Shown here piece after piece: positions 55,850-64,000 of a stretch of DNA of 64,000 nt. The number at the start of each line of letters is the position of its first letter. Position 1 is the first letter of the stretch. Source of the stretch: Diplosphaera chodatii (taxonomy: Eukaryota; Chlorophyta; Trebouxiophyceae; Prasiolales; Stichococcaceae); assembly GCA_032358165.1 (NCBI GenBank), contig JAALGY010000030.1:992001-1056000 (forward strand), read 5' to 3'. The translations under genes were made by a program, and so were the position numbers. The notes beneath the pieces are model-generated. The model made no database searches. It saw only the letters and a program-made list of their open reading frames with translations, and was not told the DNA's origin.

Positions 55850-58627
55850 CTAACCAAGAGTTTGGTCTGCCCGTGCAGCCTCCCCAGCAGCAGCGGCTGT
55901 CTTGAGCTGCACATCATTCCTGTTTCGCTTCCGATCCTCCATCTCCTCTCGTCGATACACCTGTGAATCGTCACAGCCAAGTATGCACCTGTGCACCTAC
56001 ACGACTGCAGCACACCCGCCACATGACGACAAGAGTGCTGGCTACTGAATCCAATCATCGAAGGACATGCGGACCTTCTTCTTCAGATGTCCGCCAAGCT
56101 GCCCGTGTGTGGCTGCTGAATGCTCAGGCAACCGCAGCTCTGCGTCAGTCAAGCTGCAAGCTGTCGCTGCTGCTGCCACTGCCCCTGCCACGTGTGCGTC
56201 AGTCACGTCCACAAACTCCTGCGCATGCAGTGGCAGTCGATCAGCGGCTGACATCAGGCGCTTGATGCTGCAGCTACACAGACAAGCTCGGGCAGGGTTG
56301 CCATGCCCTCCCTGCAGTGAGTAGATTCGCTTCGAGGGTGCACAGCAAGGCACAGCACCTGGCGGTCGTCCGCCGCGGAGGTGGGCTGCACGACGCCGAG
56401 GCACAGGTGACCGGCGGCATCGCCCGCAAGCGGCCCCCCCGCAATCCACAGCCGGCCGCCGGTGTCAAACTGCATGCTCGTCGGCAGCTGCACCTGCGAA
56501 GGGCAGGCACTGTCAAACACCTGCCCAGATCTGGCCAGCAGAAAGAGCAATGCAACAACCATGGACCGCAGCACTCCTCCTTCATGAATCTATGTGCGTG
56601 GGAGTCGTTCAGCGGCAAAGCAAGAAAGGTGCTTGCCTGCGGCTGAGCAAAGGCGCCCAGCTTTGACAGGACGCCCTTTGTGCGGCCACAGTTCCGGCCA
56701 ACACGCACGCTGACGGAGAGCAGCTCCACTGCATCCTGGCCTTCGATCGCAGCCGCTACCACACCGCTGCATCACATCACACTCTGGATATTGGCAGGGC
56801 TTGCTGTTAGTCTGCAGTTGCTATGCATCTTGAACACAAGCGTCACTCGTCAACCCGAGAGCGCACGGTGGCATGTCACCTGGTGGTGCATGCACCGAGG
56901 GTAGTGATTGCAGGGCACGCGGGCTGCTGACAAGTGTGACCAGCATCGACCATCTCGTCTGCATCCGACTCCATGCCACCCTCCTGCTCTGCATGTTGAT
57001 CGCTGCCAGCCTGGGCTGCCGCACCATTATGATCCTCGGATGCGCCTGAGGCCACCACAGCACCGGACACACTGGCATCTGGCAGCTGGCAGCTGCTGCC
57101 TTCAGCCGATGCAGGAACACCACTGTGGGCTGCTGGCGCCGATGCTGCGCTGTCGCCTGCAGCGGCGGCTGTGCTGCTGTCTGGAGGGTGGGTCAGCTGC
57201 AGATCTGCCAGCTGTTCACCCGTCAAATGGTTCCACAGCCTGCACATGAGCCATGGCACTCGTTTGGAACTGCCGTGTGGAACTGTGAACAGCGGCACAT
57301 GTTGCAGACTTGGTCCTGGTCGCACGTGCACCATGTTTTCTTGACCCTGAAAGCACAGCTGACCTGACAGAGCCATCGCCAGAAGCGGTGACAATGGCAG
57401 TGGCGCCATTGTCCCCTTGCACGAACGAAACAGCTGTGACGAAGGCTGTGTGACCCAGGCAGTAGGTCTGAATGTCGTGAGCACCCTGGGCACACATACT
57501 TTGGTGTTACATCAACACTATTGTCGGACAGGTGATGAAGTCTTGATACTAAACCTGTCACAGAGGCCAATCTGACACCGGAGGAAACATGTTCTGCAAG
57601 GAGAAACACCACACCTTCAGAGGCTCAGCTGGAAGAAGGCTCACACGGACCTTGTTGTCACGATCTGCTGTTGCCAAGTAGCGACCTGCAGCCACCAGAC
57701 AACAGGGAGCTACACGACGACTGGGTGATAACGTGCAATTTTCTGGAAATGCACAAGAGCAGAGTGTGTATGCATCTCGACAGATGCACACCGTCTGGAG
57801 ACACAGCCATGGAACTGACAGCGCTGCAATAGTGGCCCAACAACAGCGCTGATGCTCCAGTTGTTGTGCTGGCCACGGTGACATCGCCAAACTTGTCGGC
57901 GACAAATGCATACGCTCCGTCTTTGCTGAATGCGCCGCATGACGGCTTCTTGCCTGTCGTGCTGCAGGGACAGCACGACAGCTGAATGTGCATCTCTGTA
58001 GACACCATGCGCCAGGCAGCGTGATTGTAGCCCTGTCCATCTTGCCATCACTGAGGAGAGTGTCTTGAGACTCACAAGGTATGCGCGATCGTCCAGTCCG
58101 CAGTCCGCCACAGCCGAACGGTCTTGCTGTCATCCGCAGACAGCAGCCATGCGCCGGTCAAGTCAAATGCGAGAGCACGGATGGTGGCTGCATGCTCCCC
58201 ATTCGCCGCCAAGCCTGACGGTGCCTCAGCTCTGCACCTCATACAGATAAGGCGTGAACCCTGAGCTGATCAGTTGTCTACTGCACAGCTTGTCAGGAGA
58301 GGAGGCACTACAGCCGAGTGGATCCACCCCAGAGTCTGCCACCATTTGCTGTATACACACATGCTCGTCATTACAAGCACACGTTCCCGACTGAGTCAGA
58401 TGCGGTGAGATTGCTACGATTGCCTACCCGCTGACGGCAACGTGCAGCCGCCTCCCAAAGGCCAGGGCAAGGCTGCCGCCCTGCTGCAGCGCTAGCAGCC
58501 GACATGGCGCATCTGCGGGTGTACTATTGTATGCTTGGGGCGTTGGTGGGGCACCGTCGCCACCGGCTGCCTTCAACGCCGCTGCTGCAGCCTTGTTCGC
58601 GTGGTGCTTCTTCCTTTTGCGCCCCAT
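55850..58627 (-). CDS. WDR4: WDR4/Trm82: tRNA (guanine-N7-) methyltransferase non-catalytic subunit
   Basis: Stabilises the METTL1/Trm8 catalytic subunit that makes m7G46 in tRNA. The ATG at 58625-58627 gives MGRKRKKHHANKAAAAALKA, a basic start. WD40 blades include PSCGAFSKDGAYAFVADKFGD, a hallmark of the family, then LLLGHYCSAVSSMAVSPDG, YLATADRDNKVRVS, and IQTYCLGHTAFVTAVSF with IVTASGDGSVR and LWNHLTGEQLADLQL. Later blades are interrupted by an Ala/Ser-rich, acidic loop (about 56950-57180). After MSFDDWIQ (about 56042) an intron starting GTAGCC removes an apparent stop. Using the acceptor near 55994 keeps frame into YRREEMEDRKRNRND and the true stop at 55850-55852. That last join is my inference; otherwise the protein ends at 56042. 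Confidence 0.88.
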
Positions 58628-59085
58628 GTTCTCACCTCTGTTTAGGCGCTCCGCTGAGCAAGTCTATGTAAACGACCAATCTGTGGGTGCGACAGCCGGT
58701 ATGCCACGGTGCACAAGGTATGGTGCTACACAGTGCGCGTGCTCCTGTGACAATAAAGATCTGCTGGCGCGGCGTTCACGCCCTGCTTGCATTGGCGCTC
58801 GGCATCACATGCACTCCTGAAACCGGCCCAGTAGCACATCATGACACCTGCGTAGGCGCACAGCGATGGTCCAGATCTTTGCTTGCAATTACACGGCTCT
58901 GAGCTGATCAGACTGCACAGTTGCCTGTGAGGTGCGAGGCAGTGTCAAGCTTGCAGCTTCATAACGTTTTGTCAGGCTGCTACAGATCGGTCGAATAAAG
59001 AAGCAGACTTCAACAAAGCAGTTCATCGCACGTATTAGATTACTGGTACTGCGTGTGATGTGTTGATGCGGTAGAGTTGGATAGG
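58628..59085. promoter_or_regulatory. Divergent intergenic region (WDR4 / TGD2)
   Basis: About 460 bp between opposite start codons. No gene, repeat or clear TATA box was seen. Confidence 0.35.
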
Positions 59086-61398
59086 ATGGCGCTTCATCTG
59101 ACGGGGCTCAGGCAGCAGCAACACCTCACATGCAGCTTGCGCTTCCCACAGACCACCTGTCATCAGCGAGCTGTCAGCCCACACGCTCAGCACATGTACT
59201 TGCATCAGTCACGCGGGTTAGCATTGCTGCGTCCAGCTCCCTTGGCGTTGTTGCACACAGGGTGCAGTCTGCAGGCCCCGCGAAGGTAGGGTGCATGCGG
59301 ACATTTGCGCCATGAGACCCTCAAAACTGCCGTTTGCCATGCGTCGAGCACCCCACGGCCTCAGTGATCAGCAGTGGAGACGAGATCACGCTTGCGAGGA
59401 GAGTGCAGTGACGACTTGCAGGCTGCAGCGGGGTGCCCGCACCACACTCATCGTCAATGCCAGCACGGCTGCTGTCCCGCCGGATGGTCAGCAGGAGCGC
59501 GGCTTTCTGCAGAAGGTGCAGAAGTCAATACGGGACTTTGGCTTTGGTAAGCGCAGCTTCGTCGAGGGCGGCGTCGGGCTATTCGTGTTTACGGGCATTG
59601 GTGAGTCCAACACAGAGCTCTGCACACTGTGTGGCTTCGTGTCATGCACATCACCGGACGAGATCTGTTGATAAGACGGACATGAGGTTGCGATGCGCCA
59701 ACATGATGTGCACGGCACTGCAGGCGTTGCGCTAATGCTGATCAGCTGGGCCAGGGGCGGCAGCCTGTTCAGCCGGGGCAGGGGCTACAACGTGAGTCTT
59801 GATGTCGCTGCCTGGGAGCTGTGGAGCTGCTGTTGCTGCGCTGAGCATCAAAAACCGCATCTGATGCAATGCTCAGAAAAATACCTTGATTGCCAATGCA
59901 GTGCATCCTGGAGTTCCCGTCAGCGTGCGGCATCACCGTGGGCACGCCTCTGCGGGTGCGTGCGCCATCGTCGCAAGCTGCAGAGCTGTTGGTTGTGCTA
60001 CTCAATGCCTGATGTTGCGCCTTTGCATGCTTTTCTGAGCAAACTGAGGACTATTAATGAGATATGGTGTGGCCGCAGATTCGTGGTGTGCGGGTGGGCA
60101 GCACCATGCGGGTGGAGCCCTCCCTGGAGCGGGTGGACGTGCTGGTGGAGGTCACGGAGCCGACCACCGTCATCCCGCGCAACGCGCTCATCGAGGCCAA
60201 CCAGTCGGGCCTCATTGCCGAGCCGCTGATTGACATAACGCCGCAGACGCCCATCCCCGACTGGAAGGTCAGGCCCCCTGCTGTATGGCACCGCGCAACG
60301 CACTGCATCAAACTACTCGTTGTGCTGACGTACACAACTGCACGCAGAAAAACCTGCAGCAGATCGTTCTGGATAATAACATCAGAAATTCCTGTGAGCG
60401 TACTTTGGTAAAGTTTATGTTACCTGTCACAGGCTCTTCCAACTGATGACAACTGCGAGGAGGAGGGCAACATTGTGTGCAATGGCGGCCGCATCAAGGG
60501 GCAGCCCGGCGTCGCGATGGACGACCTGGTGTATGTGTGCACCAAGATTGCGCGGCAGATGGATGCTGCTGGCATCGACAAGGTGAGCATGTGGCGCTGC
60601 AACCAGTGTTATTGGCTGCGCATGACCTGCGCCTGCAGCACCACTGCCTGATGTCAGGCGGGGCCTAGCTGGCCTGAGGGATGGGAGCAGGAGGAGCGAG
60701 AAGGGTCTGCTGTGCACATCTGGAGCGTGCTGATCATGCTGGTGTTTGCCGCAGGTGCTGGAGGCAGTGGATGTGGTGACGCAGGTGGTGGAAGATGCAC
60801 GCCCGCTGCTGCTGCGCGCCATTGAGCTGGCAGACCAGGTGCACCCTGCAGCCCCTCTTGTGTTGGCATCATCATGGTCGGCTCTGCCAATGATGTCGCT
60901 CGGGCCACCTGCGTGCGACACATTATGCCTGAGCTGCTGTGGGGCGATGAACACGTGTGCATGGCTCTTCTGCGCGCGGTAGATGTCACTTTTGCTACTA
61001 AGCATGATCTGCACCTGGCCAGGTGACGCCGCTGCTGGGGGAGCTGCGGCAGGGGGACCTTGTGGGCAACATCGAGGCGCTCACACGCTCCGCAGCACAG
61101 GCCGCTGCCGACATCACACGCCTCCAGGGCGAGGTGCGTCGAGTGCGTCGAAAGTGGACTACACATCAGCAGAGCCCTACCCACAAGCATGACGACTGAG
61201 GTCGCTACTGACGGCACGGTGCAGGTGCTGACAGAGGACAACGTTGAGGCCCTGCAAGGCAGCGTAAAGACGCTTACAAAGACGCTGGAGCATGTTGAGG
61301 CCATCTCCGGGGATGTCGGTGGTCTGACGGCAGACTCGCGGGTCAAAGCCAACCTGAAGCAGCTGATAGAGGCACTTAGTCGGTTGACGGTGGACTGA
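59086..61398 (+). CDS. TGD2: TGD2, MCE-domain subunit of the chloroplast lipid-import ABC transporter
   Basis: TGD2 sits in the inner envelope and binds phosphatidic acid, working with TGD1 and TGD3 to bring ER lipids into the plastid. The core exon has FGFGKRSFVEGGVGLFVFTG (one membrane helix), then LMLISWARGGSLFSRGRGYN, CILEFPSACGITVGTPLR, and the MCE domain IRGVRVGSTMRVEPSLERVD with VIPRNALIEANQSGLIAEP (about 60075-60265). C-terminal helices follow (VLEAVDVVTQVVEDARPLLL; EALQGSVKTLTKTLEHVEAI), stop 61396-61398. Two starts fit. In one, ATG 59086 has an intron from 59288 whose acceptor before 59423 restores phase exactly. In the other, ATG 59291 or 59312 reads straight through. Both give an Arg/Ser-rich leader. 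I prefer the spliced model. Confidence 0.92.
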
Positions 61399-61835
61399 AG
61401 TGTGTTGGCAAGGTTCGTGGTCCTTGGCGGTGCTATGTTGGAGAGCACTTCTGTATCACACGGGTGGGTTAGTGTTTGCACATCTGGATTCATCAGCGCT
61501 GGCTGCATAGTACTAGCTACCACTGCAGGGTACCGTACGGGATGCCTCATGCCAGTTTGCTGAGAGCATGATGAGGAGCAGCAGCAAGCCTCCCTAGCAG
61601 TGCTTGAACAACATTGATCCCAGGGTTTCCGCCTCCTTACATGTCGCACTTACAGTCTGAACTCTGAAGGGCAGGTCCCTCGCGTCTAGCATACAAATCA
61701 GCAACACGAAACGATATACAACGCTGATACTGATAACACCGTGACCAACAACGTGCACTGCACGTATTGAACAGCAGATGCAGATACACACCGTGGCGCT
61801 GACAGGCAGCAACATTTGCTGTGCGGGTACACTAC
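61399..61835. other. Convergent 3' intergenic region (TGD2 / LHCII)
   Basis: About 440 bp between two opposite stop codons. Only presumed 3' untranslated sequence was seen. Confidence 0.4.
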
Positions 61836-64000
61836 TCAGTTGCCTGGCGTGAACTTTGTGGCGTATGCGAATCTGCAGAAGAGGACACATGTCATTAACA
61901 GTGTCATGCGGTGCGTCCTTGCATGTCAATTACCTTATCTTGTGATGATCATGTCTTGTTCCTTGCATCAAGCATACGGGTAGCATAAGGGAAGAAGCTC
62001 ACGCATTGTTTGCGCCAGGGTCTGCAAGGTGGTCTTCCAGGTTCTGCATTGTTGGAGACATGCCAGGCTGGGTAGCTGCACAGGTAGCTGCTGTGGGGAC
62101 TAACAGTACATGACCAGCACCAAGCACATTGATTCCAGCATGGCGCTCACCTCAATTGGGCCCTTGCCGGTCACTATGGCCTGCACAAAGAAGCCAAGGG
62201 CGGAGAACTGCGCCAAGCGGCCGTTCTTGATCTCCTTCACCTGCACAGTCAGTAGACATAAGAGTCCCATCAGTAGAGGCGTTGGAAAGCTCTGGGACCA
62301 CGGTGAAGTGGGTATTACAAGTCATCGTGGCCAAGATGTGTGTGAATGAGCAGCCCTGTGTCACTCACCCGCAGCTCAGCAAATGTGTCGGGGTCATCAG
62401 CCAGGCCCAGGGGGTCGAAGGCGCCGCCCGGGTAGGTGGAGGCGTCCGGACCCTCGCCCAGGGGGCCACCATTAACGCGGTACGCCTCAGCGGCTCCCAG
62501 CAGTACGACCTGCAACTGGGACCTGGCAGGTGCATTGTATGCCCACGAGAGACGCGGTTGCCCTGCTTCAACAGCTGGTAAACAGCATGTACGAATGGAG
62601 TGTACAGCAGGGGCAATGCACAGCGTGCAGGGTCGGCAAGCATGCCAGATCATCTGCACACCTGCACAGCCAGCGTGGCTATGATTGACTGGGCGTGCAC
62701 CAGGGCCGGGTTGCCCAGGTAGTTCAGGCCATCCCTGCTAAAGATCTGCACTCAAGTTTTGGCACACTCAGATACTTGTATGTTCAGGAGTGTCAAGTGA
62801 ACGTGGGTTTGCAATGTGCTGCTGATACATGTAGAAGCCGTGGGCAATGGAGACCACGTTCATGAAAGGCAAGAAACGCCTGCAGTGATGCACACCTGTG
62901 CGCCGGCCTTGAACCATACGGCTTCCCCGAACTGCACATTGGAGTATTTGGCCAGCAGCTCTGGCGTCACCTGCGGCAAGCAAGTCAGGTGACCACGCAT
63001 CATCACCATGACCCTTAGCGCTAGCTACACCTTGATGCGCCTGAAGAGGAGGCACGCACGATGCCCAGCCGATAGCTAGTGTGTGCGTGCTCTGGCGTTC
63101 ATTGCACCCTTGTGAGGTGCCGGCTGGGTGCATAGTGTCTCGAACGGAGGCTGCATGCATGGATGGTGACTCACAATGCCGAGGGTACCGAGCAGCGCCC
63201 AGCGGCTATGGATCAACTCGATCTCGCGGTAGCGGGCAAAGGTCTCAGGGTCGGCCGACAGCCCGGCGGTGTCCCAGCCGTAGTCACCAGCAAACTCACC
63301 AGACAGGTACTCTGCAGCAGCAAGCAAGGGATGCAAGCAGTTCGTGTGAGCAGCTATGCGGTCAGAGTGTTGCGTGTCACCTCAACAAGTGCCTTGCACG
63401 TTCCGGACGTGCGCAGCCGGTAGGGTTCATAAAAACAGCAAGCATGATCAGGTAGTCACCTGGGACGGCGCCGTCAGAGAAGGGTCCTAGCCACTTGGCA
63501 CGGTCGGGACCTGCAATGTATGTGCACTTGCCAAGATTATCCTTGCTTTGGCAGTCCTTCGTTCGTTGCTACGACCATCGATGACACTAGATGCGGAGAC
63601 TGCATGCACTTGTTGCATCACTAGATGTGACATGTCTCCCGTGCAGAGTGCAGTTGTATTTGCGGCAACGAACAGAGGCGTGCAATACGCACGCACCATA
63701 CCACTCAATCGCAGCACGAGTGACCTGCTTGCTGCCGACACTGCGAGACACCTGCGCATTAAATGCCGTCTCAGCAGATAACGCAAACTGATACGTGGTT
63801 TGGTGCGAAATTCATTTGCGGATGGAGGAAAGCACCAAATAAATAAAGTTGTGCTGAGTTGCAGCAGACAACGCAGCCGCGCAGCGCAGTTGCAGAGCAC
63901 CATTTGACCAAAAACAGCTTGAGGAGATGCTCGTGACGCGTTCGGCTGGTGGCGCATGCGACTGCACCTTGTTGCTGGCACCGAAGGCCACACGGCCCGC
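61836..64000 (-). CDS. LHCB: Chlorophyll a/b-binding protein of LHCII, 5' end outside the window
   Basis: Major light-harvesting antenna of photosystem II in thylakoids. Exons right to left are a leader fragment at the window edge (RVAFGASNK), [17 protein letters not shown] (63462-63512) and [20 protein letters not shown] followed by [18 protein letters not shown] (helix B with its chlorophyll ligands, 63175-63312). Then come [76 protein letters not shown], and [30 protein letters not shown] (helix A). [13 protein letters not shown] follows. The apparent TGA at 61999-62001 lies inside a GTGAGC splice donor. A short final exon at about 61836-61869 gives [11 protein letters not shown] and the true stop. 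At least nine exons. Confidence 0.95.

Noticed and set aside
1..64000. A clustered functional system such as a biosynthetic or defence island
   Set aside because: Neighbouring genes serve unrelated housekeeping roles, lie on both strands with their own introns, and show no shared pathway beyond chance.

Overview
The window is nuclear DNA of a green alga. Evidence: a chlorophyll a/b-binding (LHCII) gene, a TGD2 chloroplast lipid-transfer gene, a plant-organelle-type DNA polymerase, plant-style LFR and COM1 homologues, a eukaryotic tRNA-Ile with an intron, and protein-coding genes broken into many short exons by GT-AG introns of roughly 60-250 bases. GC- and CAG/TGCAG-rich sequence, long Ala/Gln/Pro low-complexity tracts and compact intron-dense genes suggest a chlorophyte, most likely a trebouxiophyte of the Chlorella/Coccomyxa type; the class is inference. 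Because genes are split, almost no uninterrupted reading frame equals a protein. Gene spans below were assembled by reading exon by exon for conserved blocks and splice-site phase.

Layout. 1-4550 (+): 3' part of a P-type Ca2+-ATPase. About 4955-7073 (+): an acidic nuclear-type protein. 7481-9455 (-): an unrecognised plastid-targeted membrane protein. 9456-14769: a gene-poor, repeat-rich island with two diverged repeat families, a tandem array, hairpins, an AT-rich patch and a tRNA-Ile(AAU) gene. 14770-16482 (+): an unrecognised membrane protein. 16871-17794 (-): complex I assembly factor NDUFAF2-like. 18339-22615 (+): splicing factor SF3A1. 22895-25482 (-): a short kinesin with a C-terminal membrane segment. 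25661-28172 (-): quiescin-sulfhydryl oxidase. 28583-34813 (+): organellar DNA polymerase (POP) with 26 consecutive CAG codons. 35247-39842 (+): TMEM245-like permease. 39990-about 41641 (-): FMN split-barrel protein. 42268-43890 (-): PDCD2/TSR4-like. 44103-45236 (+): octanoyltransferase. 45392-48007 (-): COM1/CtIP/SAE2 end-resection factor. 48702-49994 (+): intronless secreted beta-helix protein. 50446-53760 (-): LFR/BAF250-like SWI/SNF subunit with a polyglutamine N-terminus. 55009-55533 (+): UBE2C-type E2 enzyme. 55850-58627 (-): WDR4/Trm82. 59086-61398 (+): TGD2. 61836-64000 (-): LHCII, cut at its 5' end by the window edge.

The genes are a housekeeping assortment (ion transport, splicing, secretory disulfide formation, organelle DNA replication, mitochondrial lipoylation and complex I assembly, DNA repair, chromatin, cell cycle, tRNA modification, chloroplast lipid transport, light harvesting) rather than a functional cluster. 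Several lie head to head and may share a promoter region. The least explained material is the 9.5-14.8 kb repeat island, the two unrecognised membrane proteins and the acidic protein. The most unusual architectures are the membrane-anchored kinesin and the polyglutamine-extended LFR protein.
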